Source: Psychrobacillus psychrotolerans (lineage in GTDB: Bacteria; Bacillota; Bacilli; Bacillales_A; Planococcaceae). From it: DNA of 64,000 nucleotides. The stretch lies in contig NZ_FOXU01000001.1 in NCBI RefSeq assembly GCF_900115805.1, positions 310,001 through 374,000 of the forward strand, given 5' to 3'. The stretch's first letter is position 1; each line of letters opens with the position of its first letter. Below the pieces are notes generated by a model. That model was given only the letters and a program-made list of their open reading frames with translations, was not told the origin of the DNA and did no database searches. Below, piece after piece: positions 33,146-42,094 of the stretch. Position numbers and translations under genes: made by a program.

Positions 33146-33544
33146 ATGTTAGAAGTATATATTGACGGTTCGACCACTGGCAATCCAGGACCAAGTGGTA
33201 TAGGTGTGTTCATTAAAGGCGAAGGACATCACCTGAGATTCAGTGAATTCATTGGAGAGTATTCCAATCATACTACTGAATTTATAGCGCTACAAAGAGG
33301 GTTAGAAGAAGCCAAAAAACTTTCCCCCTCTATTGTCTCTGCAAGGTCAGATTCGCAAATCGTTTGCGCTGCAGTTGAAAAAAGATACGCAAAGAATCCA
33401 GAATTTGCAGCGATTTTAGAGCAAATTTTAGCCATAATCGATACATTTGACTTTTTCTTTATAAAATGGATTCCAGACGACCAAAACAAAGCAGCCCATG
33501 CACTTGCGAGAGATGCTGTATTAAAACAACTGCCTAAAAAGTAA
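33146..33544 (+). CDS. RNase HI-like (YpdQ-type) protein
   Basis: A 132-residue product from ATG 33146 (AAAAAGGTGATCATC upstream), better than the earlier in-frame start. RNase H fold with acidic active-site residues Asp7 (YIDGST), Glu45 (TTEFIAL), Asp69 (RSDSQ) and a late D-x-N-x-x-A-x-x-L-A (DDQNKAAHALAR). It should cleave RNA in RNA-DNA hybrids, although YpdQ of B. subtilis has been reported weakly active or inactive. Terminator follows at 33529-33556. Confidence 0.88.
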   Translation: MLEVYIDGSTTGNPGPSGIGVFIKGEGHHLRFSEFIGEYSNHTTEFIALQRGLEEAKKLSPSIVSARSDSQIVCAAVEKRYAKNPEFAAILEQILAIIDTFDFFFIKWIPDDQNKAAHALARDAVLKQLPKK

Positions 33545-33560
33545 GAGGCAGTTGTTTTTA
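33529..33560 (+). terminator. Terminator of the RNase HI-like gene
   Basis: AACAACTGCCT...AGGCAGTTGTT stem that includes the last codons and stop, followed by TTTTA. Confidence 0.8.
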
Positions 33561-33586
33561 ACTATATTCGATTCATACTCACCTTA

Positions 33587-34060
33587 TTATACTTCCTCTT
33601 GTTGTGTTTGCTCAAAATCTGATTCGATTGCCGCCTTAGTTTTATTCATAAAATTGACAATTACCTCATCACTACCAAATAATTGAAAAACAGAAAGCAG
33701 TGGGTTTTTCGGTTTATTTATAGAAGTATAAATGAATTTCGTCACTTTGTCACTTTGGCTTTCTAATTCATATTCCGTTGTTATTTTGAAGCGATTATTA
33801 AGTACAAAGCTTTCTTGAAATGCTTTATAGTTGGATTCATTTGTATATTTTTTAATCGTCACTTCGTATTCTTCCGTTAAAGAACCATTTTGATAGCTTT
33901 GTTTTATCATCGTACCCACGATAGATTCTGTTTGCTGAACTATTGCCTCATCAATTACTTTTGGAAATATTTTTTTCTTCTTGGCTATATTCCCGTAAAA
34001 GTAAGGCCAAGCGAATTCGATTGGTACATTTAAGAGAATCTCTTTTTTCCATTTTTTCAT
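33587..34060 (-). CDS. SRPBCC-fold protein
   Basis: A 157-residue cytoplasmic protein of the START/polyketide-cyclase-like fold: KKWKKEILLNVPIEFAWPYF start, a central beta sheet (TMIKQSYQNGSLTEEYEVTI), and a long C-terminal helix (NFMNKTKAAIESDFEQ). These bind hydrophobic ligands; the ligand cannot be predicted. Monocistronic by context. Confidence 0.7.
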   Translation of the reverse strand: MKKWKKEILLNVPIEFAWPYFYGNIAKKKKIFPKVIDEAIVQQTESIVGTMIKQSYQNGSLTEEYEVTIKKYTNESNYKAFQESFVLNNRFKITTEYELESQSDKVTKFIYTSINKPKNPLLSVFQLFGSDEVIVNFMNKTKAAIESDFEQTQQEEV

Positions 34061-34183
34061 ATGATTATCATCCTATTCTATTTTCGATAACATTTTTAGT
34101 CCTATTCAAAATATTACTATAATCATAGCATATGAACCAAAATAATAGCTTACTGTTCCCTAGATGAAATTAGACAAACACAA

Positions 34184-34213
34184 AAAAAACAGACTCTCTA
34201 ATGAGAGCCTGTA
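34184..34213 (-). terminator. Terminator of the second cold-shock gene
   Basis: CAGGCTCTC-ATTA-GAGAGTCTG with TTTTTTTTG on the minus-strand 3' side. Confidence 0.85.
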
Positions 34214-34233
34214 AAGTTAAGTTTTAGGTTTAA

Positions 34234-34434
34234 TTAAGCTTTAACTACGTTAGTAGCTTGAAGGCCACGTTGACCTTGCTCGATTTCAAAAGTAACTTCT
34301 TGACCTTCATCAAGAGATTTGAAACCTTCGCTTTGAATAGCTGAGAAATGTACGAATACGTCGTCTCCGCCATCGCGTTCGATAAATCCGAATCCTTTTT
34401 CTGAGTTAAACCATTTTACTTTACCTTGTTCCAT
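34234..34434 (-). CDS. Cold-shock protein (CspA/CspB family)
   Basis: A 66-residue cold-shock domain; RNP1 KGFGFIER (13-20), RNP2 VFVHF (26-30). ATG 34434 with GAGGAGGATATACAC upstream; longer frames upstream are leader. Its leader is about 110 nt and contains CAACACT...AGTGTTG (34480-34503), suited to the temperature-responsive 5' UTR control known for csp mRNAs. Very close in sequence to the csp at 32600. Confidence 0.96.
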   Translation of the reverse strand: MEQGKVKWFNSEKGFGFIERDGGDDVFVHFSAIQSEGFKSLDEGQEVTFEIEQGQRGLQATNVVKA

Positions 34435-34550
34435 GTGTATATCCTCCTCGTATGCAAAATCTGCACACATTGTGTTACTATCCTTGCTCAACACTGTTAA
34501 GTAAAAGTGTTGCCACTTACTTACTAACCGAACAAAAATAATCCTCTTTA

Positions 34551-34579
34551 AATATACCATGCATTATCAAATAATGCAA
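34551..34579 (-). promoter_or_regulatory. Promoter of the second cold-shock gene
   Basis: Minus strand TTGCAT - 17 bp - TATATT, giving a roughly 110-nt untranslated leader. Confidence 0.65.
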
Positions 34580-34594
34580 CAATTAGACATGAAA

Positions 34595-35419
34595 TTATTT
34601 AGTGTATTCTAACAATGCCCCAATCGCCCCACTATAGCCATGGTGGTCTAAAAAGATCGGTTTTTTCAGCTTTAAAACCGTATAGGATTCAATGATTTGC
34701 TGGAGTAATTCATTGTCCTCGAGTGTAGTGCCTATGTATATAATATCCTCCACGTGATGGGCATCTGCGACTTGGATACAAAGAGATGCAACCACTTCTC
34801 CAATAATTCCTTGAACACCCGCTAGCAAATCGGAAGGGCTCGTATTATTACTGTTATTAAGGGAAATACCACCAAAATTACTTGCCGTTAAAGTGCCTTT
34901 TATCGGTAGCTTATTATCTTTGTAAATATCGCTTACTAATACATCTATGGCAGTCCTCTTACCATTCCGTGATTGGTTGATAATTTCATCAAAATCAGAT
35001 ATACCGGTCAAAGCCATACCCAAACCTAGAAGAGTCCCCCCACCAATGCCTGTACCACCCAATCTTTTATGGGAGCTTTCTTGCATAATATGTATAGATG
35101 TACCTGTTCCAATATTTGCTATAATTGCAGCCTTTGGTTGGTTAGATCCGCGCTGCATTTGATACATTACACCATTCATTGTCGCATCAAATTCGACGAT
35201 ATACGGTATTTCCTTATTAGTATTTAAATATTTTTTTAATTGCTCCGCCCGACCACCAGTGACGCAGATAGAAGCATTCGGATGATTTGAGTCAATCCAG
35301 TCCTTCACTTTATGGAAATCAGATGAACGAAACCGTTTGAAGTCCATCTCATTAAATTCATCCCAATAAGCAATTTTTGTTAATGTTCCACCTGCATCAA
35401 TACCGATTCTAGTAGTCAT
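34595..35419 (-). CDS. coaW: Type II pantothenate kinase
   Basis: A 274-residue ASKHA-fold kinase catalysing the first step of CoA synthesis. Phosphate-1 loop GIDAGGTLTKIAYWD, catalytic region VTGGRA, EFDATMNGV, and the glycine-rich ANIGTGTSIHIM and GGTGIGGGTLLGLG. This is the feedback-resistant staphylococcal-type enzyme rather than CoaA or CoaX. Transcribed together with a DUF4870 gene 26 bp upstream. Confidence 0.94.
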   Translation of the reverse strand: MTTRIGIDAGGTLTKIAYWDEFNEMDFKRFRSSDFHKVKDWIDSNHPNASICVTGGRAEQLKKYLNTNKEIPYIVEFDATMNGVMYQMQRGSNQPKAAIIANIGTGTSIHIMQESSHKRLGGTGIGGGTLLGLGMALTGISDFDEIINQSRNGKRTAIDVLVSDIYKDNKLPIKGTLTASNFGGISLNNSNNTSPSDLLAGVQGIIGEVVASLCIQVADAHHVEDIIYIGTTLEDNELLQQIIESYTVLKLKKPIFLDHHGYSGAIGALLEYTK

Positions 35420-35445
35420 TCTAATTCCCCTTTATGTTAAGACAC

Positions 35446-35754
35446 TTACTTTATCCATGATCCTACAATAGGATAATTGAAGCTATCTCCTGTAATCGCT
35501 TTAACAATTCCAATGATCGGAACTACAAATGCCATTATACCAAAAATGATTAGCATCGGAATACCAATTAAGATAAAAACTAAAAAGAAAGAAACTGTCA
35601 GTAATGCAGCCATAACTAGTTGAAACAGAACCGCTTGTATGGAAAGCTTTTTAATTTCTTCATCATTTACTACTAAAAATAATATAAATGGAACTAGAAA
35701 AGGGGCAAACCATGTACTTGCATGTAGCAAGATTTTCAAACCTGTGTTTTCCAT
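35446..35754 (-). CDS. DUF4870 membrane protein
   Basis: A 102-residue protein (ATG 35754 with AAAGGAGTGA; GTG two codons earlier is too close to the SD). Three TM helices: about 8-24, 45-65 and 68-90. LLHASTWFAPFLVPFI, the acidic NDEEIKKLSIQAVLFQL and GIVKAITGDSFNYPIVG fit DUF4870. Function unknown. Confidence 0.85.
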   Translation of the reverse strand: MENTGLKILLHASTWFAPFLVPFILFLVVNDEEIKKLSIQAVLFQLVMAALLTVSFFLVFILIGIPMLIIFGIMAFVVPIIGIVKAITGDSFNYPIVGSWIK

Positions 35755-35805
35755 TTTCACTCACTCCTTTCTTCATAATTATACGACTATACTAGCTAAA
35801 TAGTT

Positions 35806-37323
35806 TCATTTTTGAATTTTATAAACACTTTCACCTGCAATAACTGTTTGCACTATTTTAGTAGATAGAATATTTTCCTTTTCAAGGACATTATCTAAAA
35901 TAGTAAAATCCGCATCATACCCTGGCAATATGAATCCTCGGCTATTTTCTCTTCCAATTGCTTTTGCACTACCTGATGTATATAAGGATACTGCTTCGTA
36001 TACCGTTAAAGCCTGTTGGGGTAAGTGAAGATTATTAACTGCTGCTTCAATTCCGAGCAAAGGGTCAGCTAGTTCTATAGGTGAATCAGATCCTCCTGAA
36101 CAATCTAATCCTTCATCGAGTAATGATTTCCAAGCATATGCCCAGGGTAAGCGAGTAGCTCCAAGTCGTTCTTTTGCCCAAGGAAAATCCGAAGCTACGA
36201 ATATTGGTTGTAAATCCAATACAACGGAAAGCTTTTTCATACGTTCAACTAGATCCACACGTAAAACATTAACATGTATTAACCGATCCTTTTTCCCAAC
36301 TGTCACAGGATACTTTTCGATTAAGTCTAATACTTTTTCAACAGCTTCGTCTCCTATAACATGAACTGCTATATTCTCCTTATACCTACGAGCTAGCTTC
36401 ACTAACTCTTCTAGCTTTTCTGGGCTATGAACCTCTATTCCTCTTTCTCCCGGTTTATCTGCATAATCCTCAGACAATAATGCTGTTCTACCACCTAGCG
36501 AACCATCTACAAATATTTTCATCGCTCCGAATTCGATAAAAGCCGATTCCTCTTCATCCTGCATCTGTTCAAAAACATCATGATGACGTAATAAATGAAC
36601 TCTAAATCCACTTTTTACAACTTCACGGTATGCTTGTAAAGGGATATTATAGTGACCGTAATAAGCCATGTCCTCCGAATGGACACCGGTTAACCCCTTC
36701 GATTGCAAATCCTCTATACTAGAAGTAATAATTTTCTTTAAATAGTCAGTAGTGGGTGATGGTATATAATCTGTTATTAATCTCTGTGCCTCATCATAAA
36801 ACAGTCCATTAAGTTCCCCCTTCTCATCCTTACCGATTATTCCACCAGTAGGGTTAGGAGTGTCTTTCGAAATACCTGCTAATCTCATAGCTTTTGAATT
36901 CGCTACTAGAACATGTCGACATACTCGTTTAAGCACTACAGCCGTTTCATCAATGAAGTCGATATCCATACAAGTTAATGGGCGCCCTTCTTTCAATTTA
37001 TTGTCGTCCCAGCCCTCCGTCACATACCATTCTTTGTTCTGGATATGACCAACTATCGCTTCTTTTATTTGACTAATCGAGGTAAAACTAGAAAAGTCTA
37101 AATAAGATAATTTCTCACCATGACCGATTAAGTGAATATGGCTATCTACAAACCCAGGATACATGACACTTCCATCTAAGGATTCCATTTGATCTGCTAA
37201 TGGGAGGAGATCTTTTTTGAAACCTGTACTAATAATGGTCCCATCCTCCACTAATACCGCTTCGACGAAATCCCCTTCAGATTTCATCGTGAAAATCTTC
37301 CCATTTGTCCATAATGTCTTCAC
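35806..37323 (-). CDS. YtcJ-type amidohydrolase
   Basis: A 505-residue cytoplasmic metal-dependent hydrolase of the amidohydrolase_3 family. Metal ligands are VDSHIHL, then the His residues in HVIGDEAVE and HVNVLR, and the late Asp in GGSDSPIE. The C-terminal beta sandwich DFTILD is complete. Family members hydrolyse N-acyl or cyclic amides; the substrate is unknown. Start GTG 37323 with AAAGGGGACATAACA. It follows the DUF1836 gene with 2 bp between the genes, so co-transcription is likely. Confidence 0.9.
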   Translation of the reverse strand: MKTLWTNGKIFTMKSEGDFVEAVLVEDGTIISTGFKKDLLPLADQMESLDGSVMYPGFVDSHIHLIGHGEKLSYLDFSSFTSISQIKEAIVGHIQNKEWYVTEGWDDNKLKEGRPLTCMDIDFIDETAVVLKRVCRHVLVANSKAMRLAGISKDTPNPTGGIIGKDEKGELNGLFYDEAQRLITDYIPSPTTDYLKKIITSSIEDLQSKGLTGVHSEDMAYYGHYNIPLQAYREVVKSGFRVHLLRHHDVFEQMQDEEESAFIEFGAMKIFVDGSLGGRTALLSEDYADKPGERGIEVHSPEKLEELVKLARRYKENIAVHVIGDEAVEKVLDLIEKYPVTVGKKDRLIHVNVLRVDLVERMKKLSVVLDLQPIFVASDFPWAKERLGATRLPWAYAWKSLLDEGLDCSGGSDSPIELADPLLGIEAAVNNLHLPQQALTVYEAVSLYTSGSAKAIGRENSRGFILPGYDADFTILDNVLEKENILSTKIVQTVIAGESVYKIQK

Positions 37324-37325
37324 TG

Positions 37326-37889
37326 TTATGTCCCCTTTCTACGTTCGTTCAATTCATCAACTAATAGTTCTGCTGCTTTTCGATAAGCATTACTCATATT
37401 GGAAAGTGAAGCAATTAGTAATATAAGTTGATCGTTTTCATCTGCCTCCTGATTTTCTACTACAATTTCATGGGTTTTCATCTCTTCTAGGAAGTTTTGG
37501 GCATTGTTTTGTTGAATGATAATCCATGACCTGTAAAATTTCTCTAAAAGAAAATCCTCTGATTCCATTTTATCATTTAGTGGCTCTAACACTGATTTAA
37601 TATCTTTAATAGAAAGAGCACCTTTCATCTGATAGATCAAATTGATCAACATTATATGCTTCTTAGAATATCTTTTATTTTTTATAGGGATAAATAACTT
37701 TCCCTTTGCGTAATTATTGATCATTGTTTTAGTTAATACTTTTTCCTCTTCATTGCGCAAAGTGTCATTATACTTTGCATCAAATAACTGAATCACTTGG
37801 TCCATATACAAGTCAATGATGGGAATATCATCTTCATGAATGGTGGACTCTAAATCTAACTTTTGAGCAATGTCTTCAGATTTACTCAT
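37326..37889 (-). CDS. DUF1836 protein
   Basis: A 187-residue cytoplasmic protein from ATG 37889 (AGGAGGTATGGTA; 7-nt spacing); upstream in-frame codons lack an RBS. The N-terminal half has the DUF1836 pattern: PIIDLYMDQVIQLFD, LTKTMINNYAKGKLFIP, KKHIMLINLIYQMKGALSI, resembling a MerR-like helix-turn-helix. The C-terminal half is helical. Probably DNA-binding by analogy (inference). Confidence 0.82.
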   Translation of the reverse strand: MSKSEDIAQKLDLESTIHEDDIPIIDLYMDQVIQLFDAKYNDTLRNEEEKVLTKTMINNYAKGKLFIPIKNKRYSKKHIMLINLIYQMKGALSIKDIKSVLEPLNDKMESEDFLLEKFYRSWIIIQQNNAQNFLEEMKTHEIVVENQEADENDQLILLIASLSNMSNAYRKAAELLVDELNERRKGT

Positions 37890-38024
37890 TACCATACCTC
37901 CTGTCAATACATTATGTTTATCATAACTTATTAAATATCCAACGTAAACCTTGACTAAGTGGTGTAATAGCAATATATTTATATGTAGTTATTAAAACTA
38001 TATATAGAGATAGGAGTAATTTAA

Positions 38025-38672
38025 ATGAATGCATATATAAGAGAGCCTTTTAATAGTCTTTCACACTTGTTTGGAGCACTATGTGGGCTAGTGGGATTAC
38101 TACTATTGTTAGTAAAAGGAATAGAAAATAATAGTTCCCCCTTAACTTTAACAGCACTTATTGTTTTTGGAGTTAGCATGATTTTACTATATACAGCTTC
38201 CGCTACATATCACTGGTGGATAGGAGATGCCCGCAATATAAAGTTTTTAAGACGCTTAGACCATTCCATGATATATATTTTAATCGCAGGTACATACGCT
38301 CCCCTTTGTCTGATTACATTAAATAACACTGCTGGCTATGTTCTATTTATTATAATTGGATTATTAGCAGTAAGTGGTATTTGTTTTAAAATGATCTGGT
38401 TTGACTGTCCGAGATGGGTCTCTACTGCGATTTATATTGGCATGGGGTGGATGATTATCTTCTTAGCGCCTACTTTAGCGGAATCACTAGGGTCAACAGG
38501 TTTACTTTATCTGATTTTGGGAGGGATCTCCTATACTATTGGAGGAATTATTTACGGGGTAAAACCAAACATTCCATTTATAAAGAAATTAGGATTTCAT
38601 GAAATATTTCATATTTTTATATTGTTAGGGACATTGTGCCACTTCATTTGTGTTTATGCTTATGTATTGTAA
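38025..38672 (+). CDS. Hemolysin III-family (YqfA/TrhA) membrane protein
   Basis: A 215-residue seven-TM protein of the PAQR superfamily. Motifs: REPFNSLSHLFG at the start, the SATYHWW with the conserved His, RRLDHSMIYILIAGTYAP, and the last HEIFHIFILLGTLCHF. These His/Asp/Ser residues form the presumed metal site. Bacterial members influence membrane energetics; hemolysis is not implied. RBS ATAGGAGTAATTTAA. Confidence 0.93.
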   Translation: MNAYIREPFNSLSHLFGALCGLVGLLLLLVKGIENNSSPLTLTALIVFGVSMILLYTASATYHWWIGDARNIKFLRRLDHSMIYILIAGTYAPLCLITLNNTAGYVLFIIIGLLAVSGICFKMIWFDCPRWVSTAIYIGMGWMIIFLAPTLAESLGSTGLLYLILGGISYTIGGIIYGVKPNIPFIKKLGFHEIFHIFILLGTLCHFICVYAYVL

Positions 38673-38735
38673 TGAAATTTTACAATTAGTTTAGCTTCAG
38701 AAATTCATAATTTTATATTTTCAAAAATTGATTTT

Positions 38736-38776
38736 CGTGAAGCCTATCACTTGGTGAAAGTGATAAGCTTTACGAA
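38736..38776. terminator. Bidirectional terminator between hemolysin-III and OsmC genes
   Basis: GTGAAGCCTATCACTT-GGTG-AAAGTGATAAGCTTTAC, a 16-bp stem with a mismatch, between convergent genes. Confidence 0.75.
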
Positions 38777-38809
38777 AAATAAGTATTCCCTTGGTTTAGG
38801 TTTCTTTAC

Positions 38810-39253
38810 CTATTTCACTTTCTCTACAAGCAAAGTTGGTTCAAGCTCTATTTCCACATTCCCTCTAAGAGCTCTACTAATCATGCAAGTATCCTCTGCT
38901 TTTAATAGTAAACGTGTGGCCATTTTGGAATCTTTTTCATTCACTATCACTAAAGTTGGTCGATGAATTATTTTTTTGTATGTGAAAATGCCATTTGTTA
39001 CATCTACTACAGCAGATGATTCTACAACAAGAGAAGTCTTTTCTATACGACTTCTCTCGAGCATGGCAGCAAGTGTGATAATATAACACGTCGTTGCCGC
39101 TCCTAGCAACATTTCATCTGGGTTGGTACCTTCCCCAGGGCCATCCATTTCTAATGGAATCGAAATTTTTGTTTGGAGATTTTGTGCTTGAATCGTACCT
39201 ATATCATTACGATTACCTGGCCAATCCGCTTTTAAATGAAAATAATGTTCTAC
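38810..39253 (-). CDS. OsmC-family peroxiredoxin-like protein
   Basis: A 147-residue cytoplasmic protein from ATG 39253 (GAGAGGATTGATAAAT). The two redox cysteines are present: AATTCYIITLAAML and EDTCMISRALRG. MDGPGEGTNPDEMLLGA is the typical OsmC/Ohr N-terminal loop. Reduces organic hydroperoxides. Of the OsmC subgroup by length and sequence, rather than Ohr. Confidence 0.88.
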   Translation of the reverse strand, partial: VEHYFHLKADWPGNRNDIGTIQAQNLQTKISIPLEMDGPGEGTNPDEMLLGAATTCYIITLAAMLERSRIEKTSLVVESSAVVDVTNGIFTYKKIIHRPTLVIVNEKDSKMATRLLLKAEDTCMISRALRGNVEIELEPTLLVEKVK

Positions 39254-39343
39254 CATATTTATCAATCCTCTCGTTTTTTGCATATTCTATTGGAAATATC
39301 ATCATGTTCCAGTATGATTAGTTAGGGAAAGAAGGCGAATTTA

Positions 39344-39721
39344 TTGTTAAAGAATTATGGCAAAATTGCAATCTCCATTATTTTTATTTCCATGTTTTTA
39401 CTCATTTTAGGAGTTAGATATGTACTTGGTCAAGACTTAGTTATTATGAATGTGCTTGCGTTCGCTGCATTTTCCGTAGTAATAGGCGTTTTAGCAGGTT
39501 CTTTGCTATTGTATAAATTGCACAAAACATTTTATATTTTTGCTATTGGATTATTCATCGGATTTTTTGAAATGTATCGTTCTTTTATTACTGGACCCGA
39601 GGAATTTGGTGACTTAGCGGGAATTCTCTCCTTGTTCATCTTCACTGCTTTTGGATTTGTAATCGGACTATTTGTGGAAGCTATCTATTATTTACTAAGA
39701 AAGAACGAGCAAAAGGATTAA
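39344..39721 (+). CDS. Four-TM membrane protein of unknown function
   Basis: A 125-residue protein from TTG 39344 (AGAAGGCGAATTTA). Hydrophobic helices at about 7-25, 34-56, 61-80 and 92-115, and a charged C-terminus RKNEQKD. No family recognised. The terminator 39706-39746 overlaps its 3' end and is shared with the convergent GGDEF gene. Confidence 0.65.
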   Translation: MLKNYGKIAISIIFISMFLLILGVRYVLGQDLVIMNVLAFAAFSVVIGVLAGSLLLYKLHKTFYIFAIGLFIGFFEMYRSFITGPEEFGDLAGILSLFIFTAFGFVIGLFVEAIYYLLRKNEQKD

Positions 39722-39748
39722 ATACAACATCCTTTTTGCTCGTTTTTT
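39704..39748. terminator. Bidirectional terminator
   Basis: GAGCAAAAGGAT-TAAATACAAC-ATCCTTTTTGCTC followed by G and T7. Also A-rich on the left for minus-strand use. Confidence 0.85.
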
Positions 39749-41280
39749 TATGTTGCCATTATGGTAATATTACGCCCATTTGATTTTGCTTCATAAAGAG
39801 CTAAGTCAACCCTATGCATGATTTCGTTTATATTCTCACCAGGTTTATACTCACCAACTCCTAGAGAAATAGTAATTTTTTTATGAATAGGTGGGAGCGA
39901 ATCTTCAACCGTTTTTCTTAAACGTTCTCCCAAAATATATGCTTCCTGAATAACCTTTTTCGGAAGAATAATGATAAACTCTTCTCCTCCAAGTCGAATA
40001 CACTCTTCTTGATCACTACATATGTTCTTCAAACTTTTGGAAACAAAATGGAGAACTTGATCCCCAGCAAGATGCCCAAATTCATCATTAACTTTTTTAA
40101 AATGATCTATATCTATCATGATTAATGAAAAAGCGATATTATTATTCACTAATTCATCGAGCAAATAATCAGCATATCTTCTATTTTTCAACCCTGTCAA
40201 TGAGTCCGTAACAGATAAAGCCTTCATAATATCAACCGTTTCTTCTTGTTTTTTTCTATAATTATCTATTGTTTCTGTCAGTTGTTTAGCCTCAAAATAC
40301 CATGTAGGAATGTCAAAGGATAATTCGTGATCATCTTTTCCACGCATAGTATAAATGGCTAATTTCCGTAATGGGGAAGCTAACTTCGTTGAGACATAAA
40401 ATGCAATAACAATAATTATAAGAATTAACGGCAATGAAATGGTAAATATCGTAAACATAATTCCAGTTAAAGGTTTAACGGCACTACTGAACGGGGTCTG
40501 AGAGACGACTCCCCAGTCACTCTTCTCTATATATGTATAACCAGCAAGAAAGTTCTTTCCTTGTGTATTATCTAACTGCAGCGCGCCACTTTTCTCTTGC
40601 ATTAACTTTTGAACAACTAGGTTAGTTTCTACGGATTGTCCAATTCTAACTTTGTCTGGGTGATAGATTAAAGTTCCATCTGTGTCAACTACAAATACAT
40701 AAGATCCATCCTCCGAGTAATGTTCAGCAAGAATATTATGGAGAAAATTTCCTTCTTCCAAATATACCGTACCATTTAGCATACCTAAATAATCTCCACG
40801 GTCTCCAAACAATGGTGTAGTAACTAGTATTAATAATCTACCCGTTTGAGCATAATACGGTTTAGAGATAAATGCCTCTTTCCTCGCTATAGCTTCGTTT
40901 ACTCCTGACGAGGTAATTACATTTCCTACAATTCCGAGATTTGGAGTAGTTGCAATGACGACCCCTTGGTTATTGATAACAGATAAAGAGTTGAAATTCT
41001 TACCACTTATATTTAATTGTTCTAATATGCTAGTGATCATTGCAGGATTGTCCATATTCTTAACGACATCTGACTTCCGTGCTTCCAGGTTGTTTTGCAT
41101 ATATGAAAAAGCTTCATCTGACATTTGTGCCAATTTCATAGAATACACTCTATTTTGCTCTAAAGAGTTCTCTATTAAACTTTCTTTCGTCACAAAATAA
41201 CTGGAAGTTAACGTACTAAATATTATTCCAAACATAGTAAAACATATAAGTGAAATAATCCAAAATCTTAAAGTTTTCAA
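39748..41280 (-). CDS. Cache-sensor diguanylate cyclase
   Basis: A 510-residue membrane protein from TTG 41280 (AGGAGGGTATTA). TM1 about residues 7-29, a large double-Cache extracytoplasmic sensor (about 35-280, with TTPLFGDRGDYLGMLNGTVY and YVFVVDTDGTLIYHPD), TM2 about 283-305, HAMP-like segment, then GGDEF: LTGLKNRRYADYLL, FKKVNDEFGH, signature RLGGEEF (active GGEEF). It should synthesise c-di-GMP in response to an external small ligand. No EAL domain. Monocistronic. Confidence 0.93.
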   Translation of the reverse strand: MKTLRFWIISLICFTMFGIIFSTLTSSYFVTKESLIENSLEQNRVYSMKLAQMSDEAFSYMQNNLEARKSDVVKNMDNPAMITSILEQLNISGKNFNSLSVINNQGVVIATTPNLGIVGNVITSSGVNEAIARKEAFISKPYYAQTGRLLILVTTPLFGDRGDYLGMLNGTVYLEEGNFLHNILAEHYSEDGSYVFVVDTDGTLIYHPDKVRIGQSVETNLVVQKLMQEKSGALQLDNTQGKNFLAGYTYIEKSDWGVVSQTPFSSAVKPLTGIMFTIFTISLPLILIIIVIAFYVSTKLASPLRKLAIYTMRGKDDHELSFDIPTWYFEAKQLTETIDNYRKKQEETVDIMKALSVTDSLTGLKNRRYADYLLDELVNNNIAFSLIMIDIDHFKKVNDEFGHLAGDQVLHFVSKSLKNICSDQEECIRLGGEEFIIILPKKVIQEAYILGERLRKTVEDSLPPIHKKITISLGVGEYKPGENINEIMHRVDLALYEAKSNGRNITIMAT

Positions 41281-41346
41281 TAATACCCTCCTATAAAAAA
41301 ACGATCCAATTTGTAATTATTTACTATCATATATCATTAGCACACA

Positions 41347-41376
41347 AAAAACTACGACTATATCTAGTCGTAGTTT
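41347..41376 (-). terminator. Terminator of the liv operon
   Basis: AAACTACGACTA-GATA-TAGTCGTAGTTT with T6 on the minus-strand side, just after livF. Confidence 0.9.
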
Positions 41377-41380
41377 ACTA

Positions 41381-42094
41381 TTAATGCCCACCCAGATAGG
41401 CAAGTTTAACTTCTTCGCTGTTTTGTAATTCCAGGGCTGACCCAGAAAGTACTACTCTTCCCGTTTCAATAACATAACCACGGTTTGCAACTGATAAAGC
41501 CATATTAGCATTTTGCTCGACTAACAAAACGGTAGTACCTTCATTATTAATATCTTTAATCACTTGAAATATTGTTTTTACCATTAGAGGAGCAAGTCCC
41601 ATAGAAGGCTCATCTAATAATACTAGTTTAGGCTTTGCCATAATCGCTCTACCCATTGCTAGCATCTGTTGTTCTCCCCCTGAAAGAGTTCCAGAATGTT
41701 GTTTCTTACGTTCTAATAACCTCGGAAAGATTTCATATACTTTTTGCATATCTTGATGAATTCCTTGTTTATCTTTTCGAAGAAATGCACCTAATTCTAA
41801 GTTTTCTTCAACAGTTAGATTCGCAAAAACCCGTCTTCCTTCTGGAACATGGGAAATCCCAGCCTTCACGATCGATTGTGCTTGTTTGCCAGAAATAGAT
41901 TTATCCAGAAATTCTATTTTGCCTTTTTTAGGTTTCAGCAAACCAGAAAGAGTTTTTAGCAGTGTACTTTTCCCTGCCCCATTAGCGCCAATCAACGAAA
42001 CAATTTCTCCTTGGTTAACAGTAATGGAAACATCCCGGAGCGCTTGAATATTACCATAAAACACATCTATATTTTCTACTTTAAGCATTGTCAT
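41381..42094 (-). CDS. livF: Branched-chain amino acid ABC transporter ATPase LivF
   Basis: A 237-residue ATPase. Walker A GANGAGKS, LSGGEQQML signature, Walker B LVLLDEPSMGLAP, H-loop LLVEQNANMAL. GLLKPKKGKI and ISHVPEGRRVF are typical of LivF. Start ATG 42094 with GGAGGAAGTTCACG. It overlaps livG by 14 bp. Energises uptake with LivG. Confidence 0.95.
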   Translation of the reverse strand: MTMLKVENIDVFYGNIQALRDVSITVNQGEIVSLIGANGAGKSTLLKTLSGLLKPKKGKIEFLDKSISGKQAQSIVKAGISHVPEGRRVFANLTVEENLELGAFLRKDKQGIHQDMQKVYEIFPRLLERKKQHSGTLSGGEQQMLAMGRAIMAKPKLVLLDEPSMGLAPLMVKTIFQVIKDINNEGTTVLLVEQNANMALSVANRGYVIETGRVVLSGSALELQNSEEVKLAYLGGH